The notes: generated from the sequence alone by a model not told the origin. A stretch of 64,000 nt of DNA from Clostridium manihotivorum (GCF_004015185.1 NZ_CP025746.1:558001-622000), one strand, 5' to 3'. Shown: positions 1 to 9,351, numbered from the stretch's first letter. Made by a program: numbers and translations.

Positions 1-1262
1 AAGACCAGATTGACTTTAATATGATGCTGGATACTATAAAAAAGAATTATGAAAAATACGGGTTTGTACCAATGGATACACCTATAATGGAAAAAACCGA
101 GGTGCTTTTAGCAAAGGGTGGTGGAGAAACAGAAAAGCAGATATATCGTTTTACTAAGGGGGACAGTGATATATCCTTACGCTTTGACCTAACTGTTCCA
201 TTTGCTAGGTTTGTAGCTCAGAACATGAGCTCTCTAAATTTTCCGTTTAGAAGATATCAGATAGGAAAGGTTTATAGAGGAGAGAGAAATCAAAAGGGAA
301 GATTTAGAGAGTTTTATCAATGTGATATAGATATTATAGGCAATGGAAAACTAAGCATAGTAAATGATGCAGAGATCCCAGCAGTTATATATTCTATATT
401 CAAAGAGTTAGGTTTTGAGAATTTTAAGATAAGGATAAATAATAGAAAGATATTGAATGGATTCTTTAAAGCATTAGGTATAGTTGATGCTTCAGCTGTA
501 CTTAGATCTATAGATAAGTTAGATAAAATTGGAGAGGCTAGTGTAAAATCAGAGCTTTTAGCTGTCTTAGAGGAAGAACAGGTATCATCTATAATGAATT
601 TTATAATGATAGCAGGTAGTAATACTGAAGTTATTGAAGCTCTAGATAAATTAAATATACAAGAAGAAGAGTTTACTCAAGGCCTAAATGAATTAGAAAC
701 TGTAGTAGAGTATATAAGAGCGTTTAAAGTACCTGAAAAAAATTATATGATAGACTTAAAGATTGCTAGAGGGTTAGATTACTACACAGGAACAGTATAC
801 GAAACCATATTAGATGACTATCCATCTATAGGTTCAGTTTGCTCTGGAGGAAGATATGAAAACTTAGCAGAATACTATACCAATCAAAAGCTTCCAGGAG
901 TAGGTATATCTATAGGGTTAACAAGACTGTTTTACCAGCTGAGAGAAGCTAAGCTTTTAAAATCAAAGGAAAAGGAAAGTTTATGTGATGTGATTATAAT
1001 ACCTATGGATGGTGCTCTAGCTTATTCTATAGATACAGCTAATAAGTTAAGGGAGGCTGGAATTGTGACTCAGGTCTATTTTGAGGAAGGAAAGCTTCAA
1101 AAGAAGCTTAATTACACAAATAAGTTAGGGATACCTTATGTGATACTTATCGGTGATGAAGAAATGCAGAGCAATATTCTAACTATGAAAGTAATGTCTG
1201 AAGGTCAGCAGTATAAAAAGTCCGTTGAAGAAGCAATAGACCTAGTTTTAGCAAATAGTTAA
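1..1262 (+). CDS. hisS: Histidyl-tRNA synthetase, 5' end cut by window edge
   Basis: Class II aminoacyl-tRNA synthetase that charges tRNA-His in the cytoplasm. The frame is open to base 1 (it reads DQIDFN before the first ATG at 21), so the true start lies outside the window and about 20 residues are missing. Motif 2 is visible as RGERNQKGRFREFYQCDID, the histidine-specific loop as RGLDYYTGTVYE, and motif 3 as GVGISIGLTRLF. The last ~90 residues form the anticodon-binding domain. It stands alone and is followed by a hairpin terminator. Family assignment is secure; HisZ is unlikely because the His-binding motifs are complete. Confidence 0.95.
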   Translation, partial: DQIDFNMMLDTIKKNYEKYGFVPMDTPIMEKTEVLLAKGGGETEKQIYRFTKGDSDISLRFDLTVPFARFVAQNMSSLNFPFRRYQIGKVYRGERNQKGRFREFYQCDIDIIGNGKLSIVNDAEIPAVIYSIFKELGFENFKIRINNRKILNGFFKALGIVDASAVLRSIDKLDKIGEASVKSELLAVLEEEQVSSIMNFIMIAGSNTEVIEALDKLNIQEEEFTQGLNELETVVEYIRAFKVPEKNYMIDLKIARGLDYYTGTVYETILDDYPSIGSVCSGGRYENLAEYYTNQKLPGVGISIGLTRLFYQLREAKLLKSKEKESLCDVIIIPMDGALAYSIDTANKLREAGIVTQVYFEEGKLQKKLNYTNKLGIPYVILIGDEEMQSNILTMKVMSEGQQYKKSVEEAIDLVLANS

Positions 1263-1345
1263 TAGTTAATAGTAAGGTGTAATATCATATTCATCAATGT
1301 TATAGAGGTTTATATAGAATAAATAGATTAATGAGGATAATTAAA

Positions 1346-1399
1346 AAAGCTATCTTAAATTTCTTGCATAACATATAAGAAAGATTTTAAGGTAGCTTT
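1346..1399 (+). terminator. Terminator-like hairpin after hisS
   Basis: An imperfect inverted repeat (AAAGCTATCTTAAA left arm, TTTTAAGGTAGCTTT right arm) lies between hisS and the convergent regulator gene. The U-rich end is short in both directions, so it may serve both genes. Confidence 0.6.
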
Positions 1400-1425
1400 G
1401 TAAAATAGGTTAAGTGGGATAAACA

Positions 1426-2724
1426 TCATTTTGGGATTTTAGTCAAATCAATAATTATATTCTTTTTCATTAAGTCAAATGATAGTTTTTTTTGCTTTTC
1501 TTTAAATTGAAAATCGTTGGTTAGTTTATATAAATCATCATAAATAACAAACAAATCATAATTACATTTCTTATCTATGAATAAGCTTTCACAAAGTTTG
1601 AAGCTTTTTATAGCATCATCTTTATTTTCTGCTATGGAATTTATGTGACCCATCATAAAATTAAAATCACATAGAGAATCCTTGCTTAAATAACTTTTCT
1701 TGACTTTTAGAGATGTTTCTAAGACATCGTGAAACTTGCACATATTAAAATATATAGCCATTTCTACTACCAAAAATTCATGGAAAAGGTCTTTCTCATT
1801 TTTGTATTCATTTTTACATCTTTCAACTAGATCAATAGCAGAATCAAATTCAGAATCATACATTAGGGCGTTTATATAATTTAGATAAGCAGCACCTTTA
1901 CTATATTCATCATCTAGATATGAGTATAGAGCTATTACCTTTTTTGTATTAATAATAGATCTTTTATAATTTCCTAAATTGTAATAAGATATGGCGGCAG
2001 CTTTATGTATGTTTACAACTATGTTAGGATAACATATATCCGGTTTTAAGGTTTCGAAGTTACTGCAATAATTTATAACTTTTCTATACTGATTTTCTTG
2101 TAAGTAAAATGTCGATATATTACTTAAAATAATTTGTCCTATTTCCGTATTCTCAATATGTAGTTTTGATATATAAAATTCAGCTAGTTTTAAATATTTT
2201 ATAGCAGTTTTTTTGTTATTAAGGTTGGCATATATACGAAACATAGTGTTTAGTGAAATACATAAATTTATATAGTTATTGTCTGACAGCATTGACTCAG
2301 ATTTAGTAAGATGATTTATATATTTCTTTAAAAATTTTTCAGCAGCGCTAAAAAGGGAGATTTCATAATAAGACCTACCTAAATAAAAGAATTTATTTGG
2401 GTCCTTTATCTTTCCAAATGCAACTACATTTAAGTCATAGTACTTAGTTATATCATAGAAGTATTTTTTATTAAATAAATTATATAGATGATCGATTGGA
2501 TCTTTAGTATTACCAAAAGAAGTGATGCCTTGATCTAAGATAAGCTCATCAAGTGATACCTGTAAAACTCTGCATATATGAATCATCTGATTTAAAGATG
2601 GCTCTTGAATATTATTTTCTATTCGACTAAGTACTACTCTGTTAAGTATAGAGTTGCTTAAGTCTTCCTGAGATAGCCCTTTTTCTTTTCTTAATGTTTT
2701 AATTTTTGAACCTAAATTAGTCAT
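1426..2724 (-). CDS. RNPP-type transcriptional regulator (Xre HTH + TPR repeats)
   Basis: 432 residues. Residues ~6-60 are an Xre-type helix-turn-helix (IKTLRKEKGLSQEDLS...LSRIENN). The remaining ~350 residues are helical and read as TPR-like repeats (for example AAISYYNLGNYKRSI). This is the architecture of RNPP/Rgg-PlcR-type regulators, which bind re-imported signalling peptides; several clostridia use such proteins to control sporulation and solvent formation. That it senses a peptide is inferred from the architecture. An AGGAGG-like site precedes the ATG. A promoter and tiny ORFs lie on the opposite strand just upstream, which would fit a divergent peptide gene. The family is well supported; the ligand and targets are unknown. 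Confidence 0.85.
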   Translation of the reverse strand: MTNLGSKIKTLRKEKGLSQEDLSNSILNRVVLSRIENNIQEPSLNQMIHICRVLQVSLDELILDQGITSFGNTKDPIDHLYNLFNKKYFYDITKYYDLNVVAFGKIKDPNKFFYLGRSYYEISLFSAAEKFLKKYINHLTKSESMLSDNNYINLCISLNTMFRIYANLNNKKTAIKYLKLAEFYISKLHIENTEIGQIILSNISTFYLQENQYRKVINYCSNFETLKPDICYPNIVVNIHKAAAISYYNLGNYKRSIINTKKVIALYSYLDDEYSKGAAYLNYINALMYDSEFDSAIDLVERCKNEYKNEKDLFHEFLVVEMAIYFNMCKFHDVLETSLKVKKSYLSKDSLCDFNFMMGHINSIAENKDDAIKSFKLCESLFIDKKCNYDLFVIYDDLYKLTNDFQFKEKQKKLSFDLMKKNIIIDLTKIPK

Positions 2725-2860
2725 CTTACCTCCTTAAATTGTAACCTAATGTTACATATTATTACATCAATTAAATTTAATAACATTATAGTTAATAATA
2801 ACATATTTAATCATATATGTTTCATTTGTGTCAATAACAAGTAAAGTGTCGATTTAATAA

Positions 2861-2889
2861 TTGATAGTATGATGTATTATCAGTACATA
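2861..2889 (+). promoter_or_regulatory. Putative sigma-A promoter divergent from the RNPP regulator
   Basis: TTGATA, 17-base spacer, TACATA. It points at the short ORFs beginning at 2916, which have a GGGGTGAT ribosome binding site at 2903-2910. Read by eye from consensus only. Confidence 0.45.
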
Positions 2890-2945
2890 GTAAATATTAA
2901 TTGGGGTGATTATTAATGAAGTCTAAGACCTTGAGATTACTTTAG

Positions 2946-3125
2946 ATGAAGAAGCAAGTTGGTAGATATAAGAATCCTTATTTAGTTGAAATTATCCAAG
3001 TTGAAAAAGCTGTAGTGCTTATAAGGTTGCCTAAAATAAAATATTTAGAAAAACCAGCATTTATAATACTAACTGATATAACCTTTGTAGATTCTGTTAT
3101 ATATGATATCTCCGCGATAAATTAA
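2946..3125 (+). CDS. Small ORF (59 aa) next to the RNPP regulator; possible peptide gene or remnant
   Basis: ATG at 2946 encodes a 59-residue peptide starting MKKQVGRYKNPYLVEIIQ. It follows, in the same frame and separated only by one TAG, a 9-codon ORF at 2916-2945 (MKSKTLRLL) that owns the good ribosome binding site. Either the short leader is real and the second ORF is translationally coupled, or one gene has acquired a stop. In the next frame the same DNA reads DLEITLDEEASW, so a frameshift is also possible. A hairpin overlaps the stop. I recognise no family. The divergent position beside an RNPP regulator makes a signalling-peptide role worth testing, but there is no clear signal sequence. 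Confidence 0.35.
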   Translation: MKKQVGRYKNPYLVEIIQVEKAVVLIRLPKIKYLEKPAFIILTDITFVDSVIYDISAIN

Positions 3126-3165
3126 AAGTGACTTAATGTCTATTAAAGTGCTATTAAGCCACTTT
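3125..3165 (+). terminator. Hairpin at the end of the small ORF
   Basis: AAAGTG-AC-TTAAT and ATTAA-GC-CACTTT arms with a 17-base loop, overlapping the stop codon of the 59-aa ORF. This supports a short transcription unit ending here. Confidence 0.5.
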
Positions 3166-3307
3166 GTTATTCTATGGATTTAAATAAGTACTCAATTGTG
3201 CAAGTAGAAATATCAAAATTAATCAACTAGATTTGTGCACTAAATTGATAGTTTTTTACTTGGCTTATAAAAAGTCTTACATTAGCAAATTTAAGGTTAA
3301 AGAGAAC

Positions 3308-3375
3308 AATAAAATAGTCCTTTATGTTAGTTCATTGTTAATGAGACAAAGACTAATATAAAGGATTATTTTATT
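3308..3375. repeat. Long 24-bp inverted repeat in intergenic DNA
   Basis: Arms at 3308-3331 and 3352-3375 match in 22 of 24 positions; both mismatches are tolerable as G-U pairs in RNA. The loop contains a small CATT/AATG stem. There is no ORF inside. It could be a strong terminator, a processed RNA, or a remnant of a mobile repeat. Confidence 0.55.
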
Positions 3376-3405
3376 CCACTGTTATGCAATTCGAAGACTC
3401 CTATA

Positions 3406-3534
3406 TTATCTTACTATAGCCACACATATGGCCAATAAAATCAATGGTAAGCTCATAGAAATCGTGAATGTTGATACTGTTGCAATTACAAAAGTACATC
3501 TTTTTATAGCATGCCTACTATACAGCCAATATTC
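3406..3534 (-). pseudogene. Possible C-terminal remnant of a membrane protein
   Basis: On the minus strand 42 codons are open between two stops, with no start codon. They end in a long hydrophobic segment (TISMSLPLILLAICVAIVR) followed by TAA, which looks like the C-terminal membrane helix of a decayed gene. The family is not recognisable, and it may be chance in AT-rich DNA. Confidence 0.25.
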
Positions 3535-3728
3535 TTATGTAGAACTTACTCTAGATGACTAGTCGTTTTATTTGCTGTGAATAGATAGTTACAATAATAT
3601 GAACCCATGGTTCTAATGGAGCATAATATTTTACTGGATATACTGAGGGGAAATAACGCCAAAAAACTAAATTTATAGCGTTAGGAGTATTTGTAGAAGT
3701 ATTTCTTTAAGTTGCATGAGTCTAGTAA

Positions 3729-4997
3729 TTAATGTAATTCCCTAAGGTGTTTGTTTAGGATCTGAGTTAAAAATAAAACTGAGATAATTATGCCCATTGT
3801 GAAAAATAGTGTTTTTATTGGAGCTATAGATGAGATGGCACCAAAAACAAAAGAACCTAGTGGAGTAGCACAAAGCATCAAGGAACTCATAATTGCACCA
3901 ACTCTAGATAGATATTCTTTATCTACTTTTGTAAATATAGCGATTTGAATTGGCATGTTACAAAAGATAAGTCCTAAGCCTAAAAAGAAACTATTAATAG
4001 CGAGTGCTGGATATAATAAATATGGAGGAACATATTCTAAAATAGCGAATATTGAGTAACCAGCTCCAACTATCACCCCTCCTAGTATAAACATAATCCT
4101 TCCACCAATTTTTTCTTTTATTTTGGGAACAAATAATACTCCTATGGACATAGCTATAAGAACAGGAACATTAATAAATGATAGAACTTCTGAACCCTTA
4201 TGGAGTACTTCTTTTGCATAAGGTGCCTGAAAAGCATTGATTGGAGTAAGGAATAAGTTTATTGCTGCTGAAAAAATGCAGATACTTAATACAAAGTAAT
4301 TTTTGATAACATAGGAAAATCCCTCTTTTAGGTCATTGAAATAGACTCTAGGACTATTTGATATATTTCTTTTAACAACATCATCATATTTTAATGATAG
4401 TACTATAGCTCCACAAATGAAGAAAGTAGCAGCATCTACTAATACTGCGCCTCCAATTCCGAATACAGCGATTATAATTGGTGCTGTTGAAAGCCCTATG
4501 ACCTGTAATGCATTAACTAGTGAAGAGCTCAAGGAGGTTCCAACGTCAAATTTTTCTCTTGAGAGGATTAAAGGTGCGGCAGCTGTTGAAGCAGGTCCTC
4601 TGAAAGCTTCAAATGATGAATTTAGAAACGTAACTACGTAAAGGTGCCAAGTACTAAGGTTCCCTGTTATAAATAGAAGTGCAATTATAGATACACAAAG
4701 ACCTCTTCCTAAGTCGCATATCGCCATTACATGTTTCTTTTTTAAATAATTTGATGCTACACCAGAAACCATTCCAAACAATAAATTTGGTAAAGCATTT
4801 ACTGCAAACAATGCTGCTACAAGTACTGTTGAGCCGGTTACTTGATAGACAAGCCAAGAAAATGCAATTGTATCTATACCATCACCAAACCTCGAAATGC
4901 TGTTAGCTAGCATATTTTTTAAATACTGTTTTTCTGTTAATAAGTCTTTATAGCCTATTTTGACTTGTTCCTCCTGCAAAGATATGTTTTTTTCCAT
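3729..4997 (-). CDS. MFS efflux transporter
   Basis: 422 residues with about twelve hydrophobic segments, the size and layout of the macrolide-efflux-like branch of the major facilitator superfamily. The N-terminus carries a short soluble stretch and then ISRFGDGIDTIAFSWLVYQ, typical of the first helix in that group, with the helix 2-3 loop basic (YLKKKHVM). It should export a small hydrophobic compound by proton antiport; the substrate cannot be deduced. AGGAGG stands 6 bases before the ATG. The preceding gene on this strand is far away, so it is probably monocistronic. Confidence 0.8.
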   Translation of the reverse strand: MEKNISLQEEQVKIGYKDLLTEKQYLKNMLANSISRFGDGIDTIAFSWLVYQVTGSTVLVAALFAVNALPNLLFGMVSGVASNYLKKKHVMAICDLGRGLCVSIIALLFITGNLSTWHLYVVTFLNSSFEAFRGPASTAAAPLILSREKFDVGTSLSSSLVNALQVIGLSTAPIIIAVFGIGGAVLVDAATFFICGAIVLSLKYDDVVKRNISNSPRVYFNDLKEGFSYVIKNYFVLSICIFSAAINLFLTPINAFQAPYAKEVLHKGSEVLSFINVPVLIAMSIGVLFVPKIKEKIGGRIMFILGGVIVGAGYSIFAILEYVPPYLLYPALAINSFFLGLGLIFCNMPIQIAIFTKVDKEYLSRVGAIMSSLMLCATPLGSFVFGAISSIAPIKTLFFTMGIIISVLFLTQILNKHLRELH

Positions 4998-5394
4998 ATT
5001 GGCCTCCTAATTATATTATTGCATTAAAGTTAATAATTATAAAGATTGTATAATATATGGAACTCAAGTTCAAATACATATATATCTATTTATTAGTGTA
5101 ATTATTGAAAGATACCTCTCAATTAATGTTTTTTATGGCTGGTTCTCGGTTAAGTAATTAGAAATGGTAATATGTAACTAACAGTTACAATGATTGATGT
5201 TGGTTAGATTATAGATTATGAAATCGAAAGTTAAAGATTTATAAAATACTGACTATGTAATAAAAGTATTGCTAAAATTAAATCTTGATATATTGTAAAT
5301 TATAAGAGGGATAAGACAGATTATTTGCTTTCATAAATATTTGATAGAAAGCAATTAGTAGTGGTGAGAATTTTTAAGTTTTTCAATAAATTAG
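4998..5394. other. Gene-free stretch upstream of the tyrS leader
   Basis: AT-rich DNA with no convincing ORF. The only structure seen is an 8-bp hairpin, TTGCTTTC (5325-5332) against GAAAGCAA (5347-5354), about 40 bases before the tyrS leader promoter. The MFS gene promoter presumably lies near 5000-5060 but is not distinct. Confidence 0.4.
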
Positions 5395-5423
5395 TTGAAT
5401 AAATCTGTTTAGTTGAGTATAAT
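5395..5423 (+). promoter_or_regulatory. Promoter of the tyrS T-box leader
   Basis: TTGAAT, exactly 17 bases, TATAAT. It places the transcript start near 5430, just before the T-box RNA. Confidence 0.7.
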
Positions 5424-5429
5424 ATATAA

Positions 5430-5726
5430 AAAATATAAAAAAGCTATGATATAGAAAGAGTAAAAATATATTTCTTTTTAAGAGAGCTTCTGGCTGGTGT
5501 GAAGAAGCAAAGAATTTATTTCGAATACATCTATTAGCTAAACACCAAACCCTTATTAAAGGTAGTAGGCTGTTTTCCGATTCCCGCACAGGTTATAGTG
5601 CTAGAGTATCATGTTTTAACATTGTACTTGAAAAGGTTAGTGTTGTAAGACATTAATAAACTGAGGTGGTACCGCGAAGTTATACTCTCGCCCTCTAGAG
5701 CAATCTAGATGGCGGGAGTTTTTTAT
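5430..5726 (+). promoter_or_regulatory. T-box riboswitch, tyrosine type, upstream of tyrS
   Basis: A leader of about 300 bases with the conserved T-box CTGAGGTGGTACCGCG at 5661-5676, whose UGGU can pair with the ACCA end of uncharged tRNA. A strong terminator follows (CTCGCC-CTCTAGA / TCTAGA-TGGCGGGAG, then T6). In the specifier region GAATACAT presents UAC (Tyr) at 5526-5528, agreeing with the downstream gene. Uncharged tRNA-Tyr should stabilise the antiterminator and allow tyrS expression. Confidence 0.95.
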
Positions 5727-6063
5727 TTTCAAAAATAAAGTACAATTTTAAAAATATATCAATTAATGACTAGTCAATTTATCAGTTTTATTTTCTGGGA
5801 AATAAAAATTTCTATGTTAGTAGCTAAAGTCCTTTATTAATAAGCTTTAGCAGCTATATCAATTTGATAAGAAAAGTCTTTATAAAATTATTCTGCAGAT
5901 AAGTTTATATGGGCTTACTATCAAAATTAGCTTTAAATTATTAATTTGATTAGGAGGTGCAGTTAAGCTATAGCTAATTACTTAATTTTATTACATTATT
6001 TTAAGAGCCTTAATTCAAAATGTAATTTCTAAGTAATTAGCGGAAGGTCTTAACTTATTAGAA
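5727..6063 (+). other. Long spacer between T-box terminator and tyrS, with nested inverted repeat
   Basis: 337 bases separate the T-box from tyrS, unusually long. AGGAGGTG at 5952-5959 has no suitable start after it. A nested inverted repeat follows: outer arms GCTAATTACTTA (5973-5984) and TAAGTAATTAGC (6030-6041), a perfect 12 bp, and inner arms TTACATT/AATGTAA. The hairpin ends 22 bases before the tyrS ATG, whose own ribosome site (GGAAGG) is weak. Confidence 0.6.
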
Positions 6064-7284
6064 ATGATAAATATAGAAGAGCAAATAAAAATAATATCCA
6101 AAGGTGTAGATGAGATAATAAATATCGATGACCTAAGAATAAAAATAGAGAATTCAATAAAGGAAAGTAGACCATTAGTAATTAAGCTAGGGTTAGATCC
6201 TTCAGCTCCTGACATACATCTTGGTCATGCAGTTGTGCTTAGAAAGATAAGACAGATGCAAGAACTTGGCCATGAAGCTGTTATAGTCTTGGGAGATTTT
6301 ACTGGAATGATTGGAGATCCTACTGGAAAGTCTAAAACTAGAAAGCAATTATCTAAAGAGCAGGTTTTAGAAAATGCAAAAACTTACGAAAAGCAAATCT
6401 TCAAAATACTTGATGAGAAAAAGACAAAGGTAAGGTTTAACAGTGAATGGCTTTCCAAGCTCAATTTTGAAGATGTAATAAATCTGGCGTCTAAAACTAC
6501 TGTGGCTAGAATGCTTGAAAGAGATGATTTTAAGAAAAGATTTCAAAACAATCAGAGCATATCACTTCATGAGTTTTTCTACCCTTTGATGCAAGCTTAC
6601 GATTCAGTAAGCTTAAAAGCAGATATTGAGCTTGGAGGAACGGATCAAAGATTTAATATACTGATGGGAAGGAATCTTCAGCAGGATTTTAATATAGAAA
6701 GACAGGTTGCTATCTTTATGCCTTTGCTTGAGGGGATAGATGGAACAGAAAAGATGAGCAAAAGCTTAGGTAATTACATTGGTATAAATGAAAGTTCTAA
6801 AGATATATTTGGTAAAACCATGTCTATACCAGATGATAAAATAATTAAATACTTTGAGTTAGCCACTGATATACATCCTGACAAAGTAAATGAAATGAAA
6901 AATAGCTTGGATGAAAATAAGGTTAACCCAAGGGATATCAAATTAAGCTTGGCTAAGGAGCTTGTGAGGTTATACCATGGAGAGGCTGCCGCAGAGCTGG
7001 AAGAACAAGAATTTATTAATATATTTCAAAAGAAAAATGTTCCTACTGATATAAAAGAACTTAATATTACGAAAGCTATGTTAGAAGCTATAAATAAAGA
7101 TTTTATTGGATTTTTAACTGAAAAAGAACTGTTTAAAAGTAGGAATGAAGGCAAAAGGCTCATAGCAGGTGGAGCAGTAAAGATTAATGGAGAAAAGCTT
7201 AGTGATCTGTCCACTATTGTATTAAAGGATGAAGACATAATACAGATAGGAAAATTAAGATTTTTTAAGCTTAAGATAGATTAG
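6064..7284 (+). CDS. tyrS: Tyrosyl-tRNA synthetase
   Basis: 406 residues, normal length for bacterial TyrRS. Class I signature HLGH follows [10 protein letters not shown] near residue 50, and the second signature is KMSKS near residue 231 ([14 protein letters not shown]). The last ~65 residues form an S4 RNA-binding domain ([11 protein letters not shown]). The sequence around the HIGH-type motif resembles the TyrZ branch known from Bacillus rather than classical TyrS, so tyrZ is an alternative name. It charges tRNA-Tyr in the cytoplasm. Expression is controlled by the tyrosine T-box about 340 bases upstream. Confidence 0.95.
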   Translation: MINIEEQIKIISKGVDEIINIDDLRIKIENSIKESRPLVIKLGLDPSAPDIHLGHAVVLRKIRQMQELGHEAVIVLGDFTGMIGDPTGKSKTRKQLSKEQVLENAKTYEKQIFKILDEKKTKVRFNSEWLSKLNFEDVINLASKTTVARMLERDDFKKRFQNNQSISLHEFFYPLMQAYDSVSLKADIELGGTDQRFNILMGRNLQQDFNIERQVAIFMPLLEGIDGTEKMSKSLGNYIGINESSKDIFGKTMSIPDDKIIKYFELATDIHPDKVNEMKNSLDENKVNPRDIKLSLAKELVRLYHGEAAAELEEQEFINIFQKKNVPTDIKELNITKAMLEAINKDFIGFLTEKELFKSRNEGKRLIAGGAVKINGEKLSDLSTIVLKDEDIIQIGKLRFFKLKID

Positions 7285-7461
7285 AATAAGAATTTAAAAA
7301 TAACTTATGAATAGTTTTAGGGATAGACTTATAGTAGTATTTTAAAATTAGGTATTAAATATACAACAACTTGTTGACTGGTATAAATTCTTTACATTTA
7401 TGCAGAAAAGGTAAATGTTTAAAAAATATTATAGATAAGAATTATGAAACAGGAGGTACCT

Positions 7462-8085
7462 ATGAGAATACAAAAGGATTTTTATGCAAGAGATGCTATT
7501 ACAGTTTCTAGAGAGCTTTTAGGAAAAGTATTGGTTAGAAATATAAATGGGATAACTTTTAAAGGTAAGATAGTAGAAACAGAAGCATATATTGGGGCTA
7601 TAGATAAAGCTTCTCATGCATACGGTGGAAGAATGACAGAGAGAGTTAAGCCGCTATATGGTCCTCCTGGTATCGTATATGTATTTTCTATATACGGTAT
7701 GTATAACTGTTTTAATATAATTACTAAAGAAGAGGGAACCGCTGAAGGTGTGCTAATAAGAGGTATAGAGCCGTTGGAAGGTTTAGAGGAAATGGCTAAA
7801 AGACGATTTGATAAAGATATAGATACTTTAACTAAAACACAGCGTAAGTCTCTTACTAATGGACCTTCAAAGTTATGTATAGCTTTTTCTATAGATAAAA
7901 ATGACAACTGGGTGGATATGACTAAGAGTGAAAGTATTTATTTGGAGGAAGCTAAGGAAGCTAAAGTGTTGTCAGACGAAGAAATTGTTGAGACTACTAG
8001 GATTGGAATTGATTATGCTGAAGAAGCTGTTCATTTTCCTTGGAGATTTTACCTTAAGGGCAATGACTGGGTTTCTAAAAAGTGA
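7462..8085 (+). CDS. 3-methyladenine DNA glycosylase (AAG/MPG family)
   Basis: 207 residues from the ATG at 7462, chosen because AGGAGGT sits 5 bases before it; an in-frame ATG at 7444 lacks such a site. Family hallmarks are AxxLLGKVL at the N-terminus, VETEAYIG with the catalytic glutamate, [12 protein letters not shown], and [14 protein letters not shown]. These belong to the mammalian-type alkyladenine glycosylases, which excise N3-methyladenine and related damaged bases in base-excision repair. It appears monocistronic, and no SOS-type box was seen upstream. Confidence 0.92.
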   Translation: MRIQKDFYARDAITVSRELLGKVLVRNINGITFKGKIVETEAYIGAIDKASHAYGGRMTERVKPLYGPPGIVYVFSIYGMYNCFNIITKEEGTAEGVLIRGIEPLEGLEEMAKRRFDKDIDTLTKTQRKSLTNGPSKLCIAFSIDKNDNWVDMTKSESIYLEEAKEAKVLSDEEIVETTRIGIDYAEEAVHFPWRFYLKGNDWVSKK

Positions 8086-8274
8086 TAGAGATGTTTTTTA
8101 GTTCGTTGTATGAATAGTAATGTTGCAACTTCTTAAGAAGTTAAAAACAAAACTTTATAAAAAGTTATATTTATATAAATATATAGTTATAATGAGGGTT
8201 ACAGCCTCAATCAGCAATATATATATATGTAATAAAAATAGTTCTTTTGAAAATAATATTAATGGTGGTGTGCA

Positions 8275-8361
8275 ATGAAACCTATTATTATTTTTGATAA
8301 GACAACAGGATATATTTTTTATTGTGAAGGTATAGAGGATATGGAATGGATATTTGTTTAA
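8275..8361 (+). CDS. Tiny ORF (28 aa), hypothetical
   Basis: ATG at 8275 after a weak GGTGGTG site encodes MKPIIIFDKTTGYIFYCEGI and eight more residues ending MEWIFV. The composition looks protein-like, and it could be the truncated N-terminus of a longer protein. I recognise no family, and it could be chance. Confidence 0.3.
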   Translation: MKPIIIFDKTTGYIFYCEGIEDMEWIFV

Positions 8362-8433
8362 TTGGTATATAAATTTAGGCCCTCGAAATTAGTTATTAAG
8401 TGATATCTTAAAGCTAAACCTTAGGCAATTATA

Positions 8434-8470
8434 TTTTAAGGAGAAGAAATTATAAATCTTCTCCTTAAAA
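8434..8470 (-). terminator. Terminator of the proline-rich gene
   Basis: Perfect 14-bp arms TTTTAAGGAGAAGA and TCTTCTCCTTAAAA with a 9-base loop, directly after the stop of the minus-strand gene ending at 8476. It may act in both directions. Confidence 0.75.
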
Positions 8471-8475
8471 CATCC

Positions 8476-8961
8476 TTAGTAGCATATAAAGGTATCTATT
8501 CTTCTTATGTCTATACCAAAATATACCCATCTATAGAACATCCATCTCCATCCAGAAACTGAGTAACGATCTACTGAGGTTAAATATGCCCAGTAAGATC
8601 TTCCGTTATTTTGCCATATATAAGTGTATCTAAAAAGACATGGCCTAATTGAAGTTGGGCTTACAGCTTTTGCTTCTCCTCCAAAGGTTTCAGGTCCTCC
8701 AGCAAGTGTTTTTGCCTTGGGATCATTTTTTGAAGGATTGAAGGATGGTGGTGGAGCCATAGGTGGTGTATTAACTGGAGGTGGAGGAGGAACTGGTCTG
8801 TCAGAAGGTCCTCTCATATCTTCTTCTAAGCTCTCATATATTGGAGCATAAGTAAAACTAACATCAACTTCATATTCACCAACCTCGTCAATGTCACTTC
8901 CGTCATCATAAAATCTGAAATGACTGTTTGGATTGAAGTAATCATTATTAAAGAAATCCAT
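8476..8961 (-). CDS. Proline-rich protein with aromatic C-terminal domain, function unknown
   Basis: 161 residues, no signal peptide. Residues 1-50 are acidic and aromatic; residues ~50-80 are a proline run (RPVPPPPPVNTPPMAPPPS); the last ~55 residues form a compact W/Y/R-rich domain (YWAYLTSVDR...WRWMFYRWVYFG...DTFICY). The ribosome site TAGGAGAT precedes the ATG. The C-terminal pattern resembles one I associate with clostridial proteins of unknown role, possibly spore or envelope associated; this is recall rather than evidence. A flexible proline linker plus a small folded domain suggests a surface or coat adaptor. Confidence 0.75.
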   Translation of the reverse strand: MDFFNNDYFNPNSHFRFYDDGSDIDEVGEYEVDVSFTYAPIYESLEEDMRGPSDRPVPPPPPVNTPPMAPPPSFNPSKNDPKAKTLAGGPETFGGEAKAVSPTSIRPCLFRYTYIWQNNGRSYWAYLTSVDRYSVSGWRWMFYRWVYFGIDIRRIDTFICY

Positions 8962-9175
8962 TTTGATCTCCTATAAAATTTATCTCCTTATATGAATATG
9001 AGATTTATACCACTTAAGTTACAACATATATGTAAAATACTTAAAGACTTTAGTTGTAATAGCTTGGTTATTTACTGGCTATATAATTGCATTTAGATCA
9101 TCAGTTTAGCCTATGTTTAATATAAATTGTCATGAAGTAGATGTTATATGAGCCAGCAATTAGAGTTAAATGATC

Positions 9176-9265
9176 TTTTGCGCAAGCTCATCTAAGCATC
9201 GGATCACTGACCGCTTAATTTCAACACTGACTTGAACAGAGCCTAAGGTTAAGAGCATTTAAAGA
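9176..9265 (+). repeat. Dispersed repeat, end module copy 1
   Basis: This stretch (GCGCAAGCTCAT ... GCATCGGATCA ... CGCTTAATTTCAACA) recurs, diverged, at about 14415-14465 (inverted), 14748-14812 and 39018-39085. No ORF. See the repeat-family finding. Confidence 0.6.
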
Positions 9266-9351
9266 AAACATAATACGATGGTCTTGTGTATAAATATGCA
9301 AAATATAATTCTTCGCTGTATATTTTATATTTTTATGGGTTAATAATCACA

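Noticed and set aside
8624..8851. Glycine-rich open frame on the plus strand
   Set aside because: It is the complement of the proline-rich segment of the minus-strand gene.
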